Shown: positions 27,251 to 36,719 of the stretch, one piece after another
Layout of the letters: each line of letters opens with the position of its first letter
Position numbering within the stretch: position 1 is the stretch's first letter
Source: Christiangramia portivictoriae DSM 23547
GTDB lineage: Bacteria > Bacteroidota > Bacteroidia > Flavobacteriales > Flavobacteriaceae
NCBI RefSeq assembly: GCF_000423045.1
Contig: NZ_KE383971.1
Span: forward strand, 754,092 to 818,091
Direction: 5' to 3'
DNA: 64,000 nt
The notes under the pieces: generated by a model
Databases searched by the model: none
Told to the model about the DNA's origin: nothing
What the model saw: only the letters and a program-made list of their open reading frames with translations
Program-made: the position numbers and the translations under genes

Positions 27251-30200
27251 ATGAAAAGTACCGGAGAACGCTCAAGTGTTATGTCTGATTCAAAAACTGT
27301 AAAAGAACAAACCCGTATCATTGCCGTAGGGGCAAGCGCTGGTGGTCTGGAAGCTCTAAAAGCCTTTTTTGAAAGTATTGAAGCCAGTGATGTTAACGCC
27401 TATGTGGTGATTCAACACCTGTCTCCAGATTACAAAAGTATGATGGCCGAGTTACTGAAAAAGAATTCCAAATTGCCGATCATACAAATTGAAAATGAGA
27501 TGGAGGTAAAACCTGGTCATGTTCATTTAATACCTCCGGCGAATAACCTTAAACTGGATGGTGATCGATTAATTCTTACAGATAAACCTAAGAATCAAAC
27601 TCTTAACCTTCCTATAGATATTTTCTTTGAATCACTCGCATCTCAAAGAAAAGAAAAAGCTATTGGGGTTATCCTAAGTGGAACCGGAAGTGATGGCACA
27701 CGTGGCGTACGAGCGCTCAAGGAAAACGACGGTATGGTCATGGTACAGGAACCTGATGAGGCGAAATTTGATGGTATGCCTATAAGTGCTATCAATACCG
27801 GGCTGGTAGACTATGTGCTTTCGGTAGATGATATGGGGCAGGAACTCAAGCGTTTCATTACAACTCCTCCAATTTTTCATTCTGAAGAAGGGGATGCAGA
27901 TTTTGATGAAACCGAATTCAATAAGATCCTGAATTACGTAGACGAAAAATCAGGCCTGGACTTTAGAGAATACAAGTATGCTACTTTGGCGAGAAGGATC
28001 GCGAGAAGGGTAAATATTTCCAACTGTAATAATCTGAATGGTTATTTTGACTACTTGCAGAAAAACGATGAGGAAGTAGAAATTTTGTACAGGGAATTTC
28101 TGATTGGTGTCACTAAATTCTTCCGGGATGAGGAGGTTTGGAGTATTCTCAAAGACGAGATATTCCCGGAAATAATTCGGAATAAGGAGAACGGAGATGT
28201 ACTCAAGATCTGGGATGTTGGATGTAGCACCGGCGAAGAGGCCTACTCATTCGCCATGTGCCTGCACGAAGAAATGAACCGGCAGGAAAAGAACATTGAG
28301 ATCAAGATTTTTGCAACAGATATTTCACAGGCCCACCTGGATATTGGAAGTAAAGGACTTTATCCGGAGAGTATCGTAGCAGATGTACCAAAAGAACTTT
28401 TACTCAAATATTTTCTAAGTAAATCTGAAGGATATCAGGTTTCAGATAAATTACGTAGATCTGTCATCTTTTCTCAGCATAACATAATCAAGAACCCGCC
28501 TTTTAGTAATATGGATATGGTGGCGTGTCGAAATCTTTTGATCTATTTCCAGAATAGCATTCAGAAGAAAGCTATGAATATGCTTCATTACGCTTTGAAG
28601 CGGGAAGGCATACTGGTTCTGGGAACCAGTGAGAATCCGCATACACTCAAAGATCATTTTTCAGACGTAAGCAGGAAATGGAAGATTTTCAGAAACAAAT
28701 CTGTTAGAAAAAGAATTAATGATGGTATAAGTCACGCGAACCAATCAAACCCCGAAAATTCAAGGATTCTGGAAAACAATGCGAAACGTGATCGTAAAAA
28801 TCGCCGGGCTCAGGTAAATCCAATTCGCCAAAAACTGCAGCTGGAGCTAAATGAAGCGATTCTGGAGCAATTTGGAGGTGCTGCGGTATTTGTGGATAGC
28901 GATTACAACATTTTACAAGCTGTAGGTGAATTCCGAAAATATGCATCCCTGCCAACAAGTGGTTTCTCCATCAATTTACTGGACATGCTTGACAGCAGTC
29001 TGAAATATGTGATACAGTCCACTTTCAGGAAAGCTCTTGATACAGGAGAAACATCGATATATAAAGATGTGGTCATTGAAAAGGAAGAGCAGAATATTGG
29101 TGTAGATATTATCATTAAACCACTTCAGGAATATTCTCTTGAGGGTGAGGTGAATTATGTCATTACTTTTATTGAAAAGGAATTAGACCTGGCCACGGTC
29201 AAGGAAGTGGAAAAGGTAAGTCCTTCCAGCCAGACTAAGGAATACGTAAGCAATCTGGAAAATGAATTGAAGCGTACCCGAGAAGATCTTCAAACTTCGC
29301 TGGAAGAGATTGAGACCAGTAATGAAGAACTTCAGGCAGCGAATGAAGAATTACTGGCATCCAATGAAGAACTTCAAAGTACCAATGAAGAACTCCAAAG
29401 TGTAAATGAGGAGATTAATACGGTCAACGCAGAGAATGTTCAGAAAATGGATGATCTCGCGGCTCTAAATGCCGATATGAACAACCTGCTCAAGAGCACG
29501 GATATAGGGGTGATCTTCCTCGATTCAGAATTCAACATCAGGAAATTTACTCCCGCTATTAAAAGGCATTTCAGTCTGTTGAACGGTGATATAGGAAGAC
29601 CCATCGATAATTTTACAAATAGCTTTGGCCTTACCCGTAGACGAAGTTTTATAGATCGTTGTAAACGCGTACTGCAAAGTGGGAAAGTACTGGAAAAACA
29701 CATAGTTTCCAGAGAAGGACGAAATTACCTGCAACGTATTTCACCATATTTTAATTCTGAAAATGAAAAAGATGGTGTGGTTATTTCTTTTATCGATATC
29801 GAAAGCATTCAGAAATCCAAGGAGAAACTGGCCGCCAGTGAAAAGCGATTCAGATCATTCTACGAAGATGATCCAGTACTGCATTTAAGTGTTGATCCTA
29901 AGTCATCAGAGATTGTTCAGTGTAATCGCAAGGCGGTACAAAGGCTAGGTTATAAAGAGAAGGATGAAGTTGTTGGTCGATCAATTCATGAGTTTTTTGA
30001 TAAGGAGGCGAAGATTTCGTCGATGAAGTTAAAATCAAACATTAAAAAATCTGGCGAGATTACCAATGTTGAGCAGAATATGATCACTAAAAGTGGTAAA
30101 ATATTACCGGTGATCCTCAATGCCACGGCTGAAAAAGATGAAGCTGAAAACCTTAAAACCATCAGGTATACCTGTGTAGATATTTCAGCTTTGAAAAAAG

Positions 30201-30910
30201 CCGAAGCCAAACTTCAGGAGCAAAAAAGTGATCTGGAAAGAGCGAACCGGGACCTGGAGCAATTCGTGTCGATTTGTTCCCATGACTTGCAGGAGCCGCT
30301 GGCAACGATCAAATTTGGTAGTGATGTGCTGGGTAAAATGTATGCCAAACATCTGGATGAAAAAGGAGAAAACTATATCAAATACATCAAAAATGCTTCA
30401 GACAGACTTTCGGCGCAGATCAAAGCACTTCTAGAGCATTCCAGAATTGGCAAAAATGGAGCGAAAGAACTGGTTGATGTTAAGGAAGTGGTGGAAATCG
30501 TAAAATACGACCTTGGCAAAAGTATTAGAGATACAGATGCAAAAATCAATGTAGGAACGATGCCACAAATAATGGGATATGAGGTTGAACTTAGGTTACT
30601 GTTCCAGAACTTGATTAGCAATGCCATCAAATATGTTCCAAAAGAACGTGATCCGGAGATTAGAATTTCCTCTTACCGTGAGAACGATTACTGGGTGTTT
30701 TCTATCATGGATAACGGTGTTGGAATTTCTAAGGAAGATCAGAAAAATATATTCACCATATTCAACCGTGTGCCTGGAAATGAAGATATGGAAGGCACTG
30801 GAGTTGGACTTGCACACGTAGAAAAGATTGTACTGCTACATGAAGGAACCATCTGGGTGGATTCCCAGGAAGGTGTAGGGAGTACATTTTATTTCAAATT
30901 GAAAGCCTAA
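27251..30910 (+). CDS. CheB-CheR-PAS-histidine kinase fusion protein
   Basis: This 1219-residue protein has a CheB methylesterase domain without a receiver (~16-195; catalytic Ser29 in 'GASAGG', His56 in 'VIQHLSPDY', Asp148 in 'SGTGSDGTRG'). A CheR methyltransferase follows (~215-485; SAM loop 'WDVGCSTGEEAYS', 'CRNLLIYF'). Then come a first PAS-like stretch, a heptad coiled coil (~665-740), two PAS regions (~745-985), a HisKA helix with His1011 in 'CSHDLQEPLA', and an intact ATPase domain ('NLISNAIKYV', 'DNGVGI', 'GTGVGLAHVE'). No chemoreceptors are nearby, so the methylation targets are unknown; the family is linked to non-flagellar sensory control. Only 8 bases separate it from the phytochrome gene, suggesting one operon. 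A Met at codon 11 is an alternative start. Confidence 0.93.
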   Translation: MKSTGERSSVMSDSKTVKEQTRIIAVGASAGGLEALKAFFESIEASDVNAYVVIQHLSPDYKSMMAELLKKNSKLPIIQIENEMEVKPGHVHLIPPANNLKLDGDRLILTDKPKNQTLNLPIDIFFESLASQRKEKAIGVILSGTGSDGTRGVRALKENDGMVMVQEPDEAKFDGMPISAINTGLVDYVLSVDDMGQELKRFITTPPIFHSEEGDADFDETEFNKILNYVDEKSGLDFREYKYATLARRIARRVNISNCNNLNGYFDYLQKNDEEVEILYREFLIGVTKFFRDEEVWSILKDEIFPEIIRNKENGDVLKIWDVGCSTGEEAYSFAMCLHEEMNRQEKNIEIKIFATDISQAHLDIGSKGLYPESIVADVPKELLLKYFLSKSEGYQVSDKLRRSVIFSQHNIIKNPPFSNMDMVACRNLLIYFQNSIQKKAMNMLHYALKREGILVLGTSENPHTLKDHFSDVSRKWKIFRNKSVRKRINDGISHANQSNPENSRILENNAKRDRKNRRAQVNPIRQKLQLELNEAILEQFGGAAVFVDSDYNILQAVGEFRKYASLPTSGFSINLLDMLDSSLKYVIQSTFRKALDTGETSIYKDVVIEKEEQNIGVDIIIKPLQEYSLEGEVNYVITFIEKELDLATVKEVEKVSPSSQTKEYVSNLENELKRTREDLQTSLEEIETSNEELQAANEELLASNEELQSTNEELQSVNEEINTVNAENVQKMDDLAALNADMNNLLKSTDIGVIFLDSEFNIRKFTPAIKRHFSLLNGDIGRPIDNFTNSFGLTRRRSFIDRCKRVLQSGKVLEKHIVSREGRNYLQRISPYFNSENEKDGVVISFIDIESIQKSKEKLAASEKRFRSFYEDDPVLHLSVDPKSSEIVQCNRKAVQRLGYKEKDEVVGRSIHEFFDKEAKISSMKLKSNIKKSGEITNVEQNMITKSGKILPVILNATAEKDEAENLKTIRYTCVDISALKKAEAKLQEQKSDLERANRDLEQFVSICSHDLQEPLATIKFGSDVLGKMYAKHLDEKGENYIKYIKNASDRLSAQIKALLEHSRIGKNGAKELVDVKEVVEIVKYDLGKSIRDTDAKINVGTMPQIMGYEVELRLLFQNLISNAIKYVPKERDPEIRISSYRENDYWVFSIMDNGVGISKEDQKNIFTIFNRVPGNEDMEGTGVGLAHVEKIVLLHEGTIWVDSQEGVGSTFYFKLKA
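29321..29413 (+). repeat. 21-bp periodic repeat encoding coiled-coil heptads
   Basis: The motif aatga[ag]ga occurs at 29321, 29342, 29363, 29384 and 29405, exactly 21 bases apart. It encodes heptads of the type NEELQxx from residue 691, a signalling coiled coil between the CheR/PAS part and the downstream PAS domains. Such N-E-E-L heptads are typical of CheB/CheR/kinase fusions. Confidence 0.9.
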
Positions 30911-30918
30911 AAAATTTA

Positions 30919-33129
30919 ATGATAAAGGAAGATAAGTACCCGGTAGAAGTTGATCTAAGTAGCTGCGAAAAAGAGCCTATACATATTATTGGAACTACGC
31001 AGTCACATGGCCTCTTGATCGCCTCTAATGTTAAAACAGGACAGATCACTCAGGTTGGTGAGAACGCCGGTGCAATTATAGGAGTTGATTCTGAAGATCT
31101 ACTGAAGCTCAATATTTCTGAAGTTTTATCTTCTGAAGTACTTCAGAAGATCAACGAATCTCTGCAAAAGGATGAACGACTGGAAGTTACAGAAACCAGT
31201 CTGAATGGCCAGAATTTCATCATTATTCCACATATAAGTGGAGACTCCCTTGTGCTTGATATTGAACCAGTCCATCAGAAAAAGGATACGTTTAATTTTC
31301 AGAATGAACTATCAAGTTTGCTCAATACGCTGGCTGCCAGCAAGGATGCTCAGCAACTTTGCCAGGATGCCGCAGATTTAACTCGTGAAATTTTTGAGTA
31401 CGACCGGGTAATGGTTTATAAGTTTGATGACGAGTGGAATGGAAAAGTCATCGCCGAGGCAAAGAAGGAGGATCTGGAGACTTTTCTTGGGCTCCAATAT
31501 CCGGCAAGTGATATTCCAAAACAGGCCAGGCAGTTATTCTTTAAGAATAAGGTACGTATCATCTCAGATGTAAATTACGCCCCGGTTAAAATAACTCCAA
31601 TGCTTGATCCGTCGGGTGATCCACTGGATATTTCCAAATCTAAATTAAGAGGCGTATCTCCAATTCATATCGAGTATCTTCAGAATATGGGTGTTGGATC
31701 AAGTCTTACTGCTGCTTTGATAAGTAATGGGAAACTATGGGGATTACTGGCCTGTCATCATTCCGAAGCAAAATTTATTAACTATTACCAAAGGCAGACC
31801 TGCGAGTTCCTTATTCAGATATTTTCCAATGAACTATCTCTGAAAAGTTCAAATAAATATATTCAAAAACTTGAAGAAATAGAAGAAGTTGCCAATAGTT
31901 TAATGGATCAGGTCATACGTCAAGATTCAATTAAAAAAGGTTTAAGCCAGTCTGAAACCAATATAACGAGCCTTATGAATGCTTCAGGAGCAGCTATTGT
32001 ACTCGATGGTAAGATTAAACTGGTAGGAGATGCCCCGACGAAAAAAGAGGTGAAGTCCCTCATTAAGAAATTTTTAAGTAAAAAAACGGACAAAGTATTT
32101 CAAACTAAAAATCTTTTAAAATTTTATCCTGAAGCCAAAGCGTTCACCAGGAACGGGTCGGGAATATTAAGCACCAGGCTCGGCAATGACCATAAGAACT
32201 ATATCATCTGGTTTCGCCCGGAAGTTATTCAGCAGGTTTCATGGGGTGGAGATCCTAACAATAAAGCACAGTACGATGCAGAGAAGGAGCGACTTACGCC
32301 GCGCAAATCTTTTGAGAAATGGACCGAGGAACTGAGTGGTGTATCGAAAGTCTGGGAGGATTACGAAATCAATGGTGCCAAAAAGCTGAGTGAGAACATC
32401 AGTTATATAATTCTTGATAATCAAAAGCGCAGTATCGATAACCTAAATGAAAAGCTGGTTGCTGCACACCGTGAACTGGAATTATTCAGTCAGGGACTAT
32501 CTCATGACCTTAAAGCGCCACTTCGGGGTGTAGATGGTTATGCTCATATCTTAAAGGAAGATCATTTTACAAATCTTGATAAGGAAGGTAGAATGGCAGT
32601 AGACACCATATTATCTTCAGTACAGGAGATGCAGGATCTTATCGATAATATTCTGTCTTTTGCAGGTGTTTCCAACAAAGACATTAATAAACAGGTAGTA
32701 TCTACAGATACTATGGTAAAAGATATAATTCGATCCTTCAATATAAAGTCCAACTATAGTAATACTTCTGTAAGCATTGATGAATCCTTGCCAAAAATGA
32801 TGGGAGATAAAAGAATGCTAAGTCAGGTATGGTCCAATCTTATTGCGAATGCCCTGAAGTACAGTGAAAGAGCTTCCCAGCCATCTATAGAGATTTCATA
32901 TACCTTGCAAGGCAACAAAACCGTTTATTGCATTAAAGACAACGGGATTGGTTTCGATCCAAAATACAGTGAAGATATTTTTAACCTGTTTTCAAGGCGT
33001 TCCGGAGATAATTACCAGGGAACGGGAATTGGACTGGCCATCGTAAAGAAGATCATCGAGAAGCATAATGGTGAGATATGGGCTGAGAGTCAACCGGGTA
33101 GCGGTTCCACTTTCTATTTTTATGTCTGA
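30919..33129 (+). CDS. bphP: Bacteriophytochrome sensor histidine kinase
   Basis: This 736-residue photoreceptor has the PAS-GAF-PHY core. Cys16 in 'SSCEKEPIHIIG' matches the biliverdin-attaching Cys of bacteriophytochromes. The GAF domain has 'PASDIPKQARQLF' (Asp198) and 'LLACHHSEA' (His280/281). The PHY tongue motif PRxSF is present as 'PRKSF' (461-465). A full kinase module follows: HisKA with His529 ('LSHDLKAPLRG'), N-box 'NLIANALKY', 'DNGIGF' and 'GTGIGLAIVKK'. All elements for red/far-red sensing and phosphotransfer are intact. The biliverdin-forming heme oxygenase and a response regulator lie directly downstream, which strongly supports the role. It starts 8 bases after the CheB/CheR fusion. 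Confidence 0.95.
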   Translation: MIKEDKYPVEVDLSSCEKEPIHIIGTTQSHGLLIASNVKTGQITQVGENAGAIIGVDSEDLLKLNISEVLSSEVLQKINESLQKDERLEVTETSLNGQNFIIIPHISGDSLVLDIEPVHQKKDTFNFQNELSSLLNTLAASKDAQQLCQDAADLTREIFEYDRVMVYKFDDEWNGKVIAEAKKEDLETFLGLQYPASDIPKQARQLFFKNKVRIISDVNYAPVKITPMLDPSGDPLDISKSKLRGVSPIHIEYLQNMGVGSSLTAALISNGKLWGLLACHHSEAKFINYYQRQTCEFLIQIFSNELSLKSSNKYIQKLEEIEEVANSLMDQVIRQDSIKKGLSQSETNITSLMNASGAAIVLDGKIKLVGDAPTKKEVKSLIKKFLSKKTDKVFQTKNLLKFYPEAKAFTRNGSGILSTRLGNDHKNYIIWFRPEVIQQVSWGGDPNNKAQYDAEKERLTPRKSFEKWTEELSGVSKVWEDYEINGAKKLSENISYIILDNQKRSIDNLNEKLVAAHRELELFSQGLSHDLKAPLRGVDGYAHILKEDHFTNLDKEGRMAVDTILSSVQEMQDLIDNILSFAGVSNKDINKQVVSTDTMVKDIIRSFNIKSNYSNTSVSIDESLPKMMGDKRMLSQVWSNLIANALKYSERASQPSIEISYTLQGNKTVYCIKDNGIGFDPKYSEDIFNLFSRRSGDNYQGTGIGLAIVKKIIEKHNGEIWAESQPGSGSTFYFYV

Positions 33130-33139
33130 TTATACCCAA

Positions 33140-33170
33140 TTGTTTCTTAACAACTTTTAGAGTATTTTCG
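33140..33170 (+). promoter_or_regulatory. Possible internal promoter before the response regulator/bphO pair
   Basis: TTG at 33140-33142, a 20-base spacer and TATTTTCG at 33163-33170 (one mismatch to TAnnTTTG) lie in the 61-base gap after the phytochrome gene. This could give separate expression of the last two genes. It is a sequence match only. Confidence 0.35.
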
Positions 33171-33190
33171 CCTTTGATATAAGCGTAATC

Positions 33191-33757
33191 ATGATCCATA
33201 GAAAACTAAACATACTGCTGGTTGAAGACAATGAGAACGATATTTTTCTCATCAAGCGGCAACTCAACAAGATTGTTGAAGAACCCGTCATAGAGACCAC
33301 TGATAATCTTCAGGATTTCAAAAGGCTGCTTTCCAACTTCGCGCCAGATGTTGTGCTTTCTGACTACAATTTGCCCGAATGTACAGGTCTGGACGTTTTG
33401 ACGACTGTGCAGGAACTTGACGATACCATTGGTTTTATCTTTATTACCGGAACCATTCATGACGAAGAATTAGCTGCAAACACGATTTTAAGCGGTGCCT
33501 CGGGCTATATTCTTAAAAAGCACATGAATAACCTGGGTGAAAAGCTGGAACCTTTATTGAAGAAGATTGTGATCAATATGACCTCTAAGAAGGAACTTAG
33601 AAACATGATTCGTCAAAACAAAATAACGGTTAATAAGATTTATGATTACCTGGATAAAATGAACTCTGAAGACCAGGCTCAAAAGGAGAATATCAATAAG
33701 ATCAGGGAAGCGATTGGTAACTTTGACATAAATAGAACAGAGAGTGATGCTGGATAG
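33191..33757 (+). CDS. Response regulator of the phytochrome block
   Basis: This 188-residue protein has a REC domain at residues 1-130: acidic 'VEDNEND', phospho-acceptor Asp58 in 'VVLSDYNLPECTG', Thr in 'IFITGT' and Lys in 'GYILKKH'. A helical tail of about 55 residues follows, with no DNA-binding motif that I recognise. It lies between the phytochrome and the heme oxygenase, overlapping the latter by 11 bases. It is therefore the likely receiver of phosphate from the phytochrome kinase, and possibly from the CheB/CheR fusion too. The output mechanism is unknown. Confidence 0.9.
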   Translation: MIHRKLNILLVEDNENDIFLIKRQLNKIVEEPVIETTDNLQDFKRLLSNFAPDVVLSDYNLPECTGLDVLTTVQELDDTIGFIFITGTIHDEELAANTILSGASGYILKKHMNNLGEKLEPLLKKIVINMTSKKELRNMIRQNKITVNKIYDYLDKMNSEDQAQKENINKIREAIGNFDINRTESDAG

Positions 33758-34295
33758 ACTGCGGGAAGCAACCAAAGCCCAACATGAGGCGTTAGAGGGT
33801 GAAAACCTGGCAAATAAAATCATGGATCATACAATTACTGAAGCTGAATATCAATTGTTGTTACTTCAGAATTTTGCGGCTTATGCTGCTACAGAGGAAG
33901 CGATCGCTCCCCATTTATCAAGTTATTCTTCAACGAAAACTGAGGCGATTAAACTAGATCTTGAAAGCCTTGGTGTCGCTACTGCTGCAACCAGCCTCGA
34001 GTTTGAGTGCAGTAATGAGGCAGAGGCTATAGGCGCGGCATACGTGGTGGAAGGCTCAGTAATGGGCGGACTTATGATTGGAAAAGAACTGAAAAATTGT
34101 CCTCATCTGGCGCATCTGCCTGAACAAAACTTCTTCAGTGGAAAGCGAGACCAGGTTAAAAGCTGGAACGAATTCTTAAAGTTTCTGCGGAAGAGAGATT
34201 TTTCAGAAGATGAAAAAAGTATGGCAGCGAAAAAAGCCCAGCAAACTTTTGACCTGTTCGAAGAAGCATTTAAAATTGAATTAATAAAATTATAA
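33747..34295 (+). CDS. bphO: Biliverdin-producing heme oxygenase
   Basis: This 182-residue all-helical protein matches the bacterial heme oxygenase family associated with phytochromes. The proximal heme ligand is His13 in 'REATKAQHEALEG', and the distal-helix glycine-rich stretch is 'YVVEGSVMGGLMIGK'. It cleaves heme to biliverdin IX, CO and iron; biliverdin is the chromophore of the neighbouring bacteriophytochrome. I choose ATG 33747; a GTG codon directly precedes it at 33744. It overlaps the response regulator gene by 11 bases, showing tight cotranslation. A terminator follows immediately. Confidence 0.9.
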   Translation: MLDRLREATKAQHEALEGENLANKIMDHTITEAEYQLLLLQNFAAYAATEEAIAPHLSSYSSTKTEAIKLDLESLGVATAATSLEFECSNEAEAIGAAYVVEGSVMGGLMIGKELKNCPHLAHLPEQNFFSGKRDQVKSWNEFLKFLRKRDFSEDEKSMAAKKAQQTFDLFEEAFKIELIKL

Positions 34296-34317
34296 AGTCC
34301 TTTTCAGGGCTTTTTTT
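34296..34317 (+). terminator. Terminator after bphO
   Basis: A 5-bp stem (34296-34300 with 34307-34311, one G:U pair), a 6-base loop and seven T immediately follow the bphO stop. The stem is short but the T-run is long. Confidence 0.6.
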
Positions 34318-34334
34318 CTTTAAAACACCTTTCT

Positions 34335-36041
34335 ATGTTTAAGATCAAATTAATGCTATTCTTATGTCTGGCGTTACAGCAATTAGATTTTTATGGGCAA
34401 TCCGGCAGGATTCCAGTAGAAGCCAGCAATGGTATGGTTGTAAGTTCTCATTATCTTGGCTCAGAAACAGGTGTCGCGATTCTGCAGATGGGAGGGAATG
34501 CTATCGATGCTTCTATCGCCACTGCCTTTACGTTGGCTGTAACATTGCCCTCTGCCGGGAATATTGGTGGCGGCGGATTCTTACTTTACAAGCCAGTTAA
34601 TGCTGAGTCCACCGCTTTTAATTTTCGGGAAAAGGCACCGGAGAAAGCTACAAAAACCATGTTTCTGGGCGAAGATGGGAAAGTAAAAGATAATTCGAAC
34701 CATGAGACGAGTTTATCTGCGGGTGTGCCCGGGACAGTTGCCGGACTATACCAGGCGCATTCCAATGCAGGGAAACTGGACTGGGCCACTCTCGTTCAAC
34801 CCGCGATAGATCTGGCCAAAAATGGCTTTGCCGTGTATCCAGACCTTGCCAGGTTTTCCAGGTGGGTCTATGAAAATAAAGAAGAATATGCTAGTACAGC
34901 TGCAGTTTTCCTGAACGACGAGGGAGAAGCTTACAGTACAGGTGACACCATCGTCCAAAAGGATCTTGCAGCATCGCTTACCAGGATCCGGGATTATGGA
35001 GCTGAAGGTTTTTATAAAGGTAAGACCGCTCAGTTAATTGAGGATTTTATGCGAAGCACCAACGGGATCATCACTAAAAAAGATCTGGAGAATTATGAGT
35101 CGGCAGAAGTGCAACCTTTGCGTGGTTCTTACCGTGGATACGGAATCATCGGGATGCCGCCTCCAAGTTCTGGAGGTACCGCAGTGATCGAAATGCTCAA
35201 TATCCTTGAAAATTATGACTTGCAGGAATATGGACTCCATAGTGCACAAAGCATTCACTTAATTAGTGAAGCTATGCGTCGCGCATTTGCAGACAGGGCT
35301 CAATTCCTGGGAGATCCCGAATTTAATCCTGAAATGCCACTGGATACGCTTTTATCAAAATCCTATGCTCATAGACTACAGGCTTCAGTAATAGAAAAAC
35401 AGGCTAGCGTTAGCGACTCTTCTAATTTTAACAAAAAGCATCTCCAATACGAAAGCGAAGAAACCACTCATATTTCAGTAGTCGATAAAGAGGGTAACGC
35501 AGTTTCTCTTACCTACACCTTAGAACATTCGTATGGAAACAGGATCGTAGTGGAAGGCGCGGGTTTTCTTCTGAATAATGAAATGGGCGATTTTAACGCC
35601 ATTCCAGGGCTCACAAATTCGGAAGGTAGGATTGGGACAGTTCCAAATCAAATTGCTCCCGGGAAGCGTATGCTTTCCAGTATGAGTCCAACCATTGTAA
35701 CCTTGAATGATAAAGCCTACCTCGTCATTGGATCACCAGGTGGCCGCACCATCATCAATACGGTGCTCCAGGTAATTCTGAATGTTGTGGATTACGAACT
35801 GGATATCGCCAAAGCGATCGAATCACCAAAATTTCACCATCAGTGGTTGCCAGACGTAATTACCTTTGAAGAATGGGGTTTTTCGCCAGATACCATAGCA
35901 ATATTAAAATCTTATGGGCATGAAACCGGAACACGATCTTCCCAGGGTAGAGCTATGGGAATCATTATAGACCCTGAATCGGGAGCTTATTACGGGGCAG
36001 CCGACTCCAGGAGTTATATGGGCCAAGCTGTAGGTTATTAG
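34335..36041 (+). CDS. ggt: Gamma-glutamyltransferase / glutathione hydrolase
   Basis: This 568-residue secreted precursor has a Sec signal peptide ('LFLCLALQQLDFYGQ'). The autoprocessing and catalytic Thr377 lies in 'EETTHISVVDKEGNAVS', the usual junction between large and small subunits. Substrate-binding motifs 'NIGGGGFLLY', 'FREKAPEKAT' and 'GSPGGRTIINTVLQV' are present. It hydrolyses gamma-glutamyl bonds of glutathione and related peptides in the periplasm. It is transcribed after the bphO terminator, and no functional link to the light block is evident. The 3' end overlaps the convergent pseudouridine synthase gene by four bases. Confidence 0.95.
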   Translation: MFKIKLMLFLCLALQQLDFYGQSGRIPVEASNGMVVSSHYLGSETGVAILQMGGNAIDASIATAFTLAVTLPSAGNIGGGGFLLYKPVNAESTAFNFREKAPEKATKTMFLGEDGKVKDNSNHETSLSAGVPGTVAGLYQAHSNAGKLDWATLVQPAIDLAKNGFAVYPDLARFSRWVYENKEEYASTAAVFLNDEGEAYSTGDTIVQKDLAASLTRIRDYGAEGFYKGKTAQLIEDFMRSTNGIITKKDLENYESAEVQPLRGSYRGYGIIGMPPPSSGGTAVIEMLNILENYDLQEYGLHSAQSIHLISEAMRRAFADRAQFLGDPEFNPEMPLDTLLSKSYAHRLQASVIEKQASVSDSSNFNKKHLQYESEETTHISVVDKEGNAVSLTYTLEHSYGNRIVVEGAGFLLNNEMGDFNAIPGLTNSEGRIGTVPNQIAPGKRMLSSMSPTIVTLNDKAYLVIGSPGGRTIINTVLQVILNVVDYELDIAKAIESPKFHHQWLPDVITFEEWGFSPDTIAILKSYGHETGTRSSQGRAMGIIIDPESGAYYGAADSRSYMGQAVGY

Positions 36042-36622
36042 AAACGAACACGATCTATTTCCCGCACTTCGCCGGTAACCAATGTATCCAGCCTTTCATT
36101 GGCGATACGAACTCTAACCAGTCGCAAGGTGGCAAAGCCAACTGCGGCAGTCATCTTTTTGACCTGCCGGAATTTCCCTTCAGTCAGGGTGATGCTAATC
36201 CAGCTTGTTGGACCATGACGTTCATCACGAATAGGTTTACTTCTTTCGGGAAACTCAGGTACAGTATCCAGTTTATAAACTGCACATTCTTTAGTTTGAT
36301 ATTCTTTCCCCTGAATGCTGATGTTTACACCCTTGCCTAATTCATCTATAGCTTCTTTGGAAATATTGCCATCAACCTGTACATAATATTCTTTCTCACT
36401 GTTGCCTGCCGTGATTTTGGTACTCAGCTTTCCATTGGTAGTCAGTAACAACAGCCCTTCAGAATCTTTGTCCAGTCTGCCAACCGCCATAGTGCCTTCT
36501 GGAAAATTACCCAGCTCTCCCAGCAGCTTGTGTTTTCCAGCCTTCTTTTGATTGGTTATAAACTGACTCAGATATCCGTAAGGTTTATAAATCTTAAAAT
36601 GTCTGTGCGTGTTTGAGGTCAT
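36038..36622 (-). CDS. RluE-like rRNA pseudouridine synthase
   Basis: This 194-residue protein has the RsuA/RluB/RluE family core without an S4 domain: 'KIYKPYGYLSQF' at the start, the catalytic Asp in 'GRLDKDSEGLLLLT', 'KEYYVQVDG', and 'LTEGKFRQVKKMTAAVG' near the C terminus. The absence of the S4 domain and the small size point to RluE, which in E. coli modifies U2457 of 23S rRNA, but the target base here is inferred. It is monocistronic and convergent with ggt, overlapping by four bases. Confidence 0.9.
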   Translation of the reverse strand: MTSNTHRHFKIYKPYGYLSQFITNQKKAGKHKLLGELGNFPEGTMAVGRLDKDSEGLLLLTTNGKLSTKITAGNSEKEYYVQVDGNISKEAIDELGKGVNISIQGKEYQTKECAVYKLDTVPEFPERSKPIRDERHGPTSWISITLTEGKFRQVKKMTAAVGFATLRLVRVRIANERLDTLVTGEVREIDRVRF

Positions 36623-36719
36623 AATTTTTCAGTGCGGAATTTGAATTTTATCAAAACTTTAAATTTTGTTTGGAACAAATCTCCTTAAGTTCATAGAACA
36701 CAAATTTAAAATCTAAATT

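Noticed and set aside
29321-29413. CRISPR-like or tandem repeat array
   Set aside because: The 21-base periodicity is fully explained by coiled-coil heptads in the coding frame; there are no spacers.
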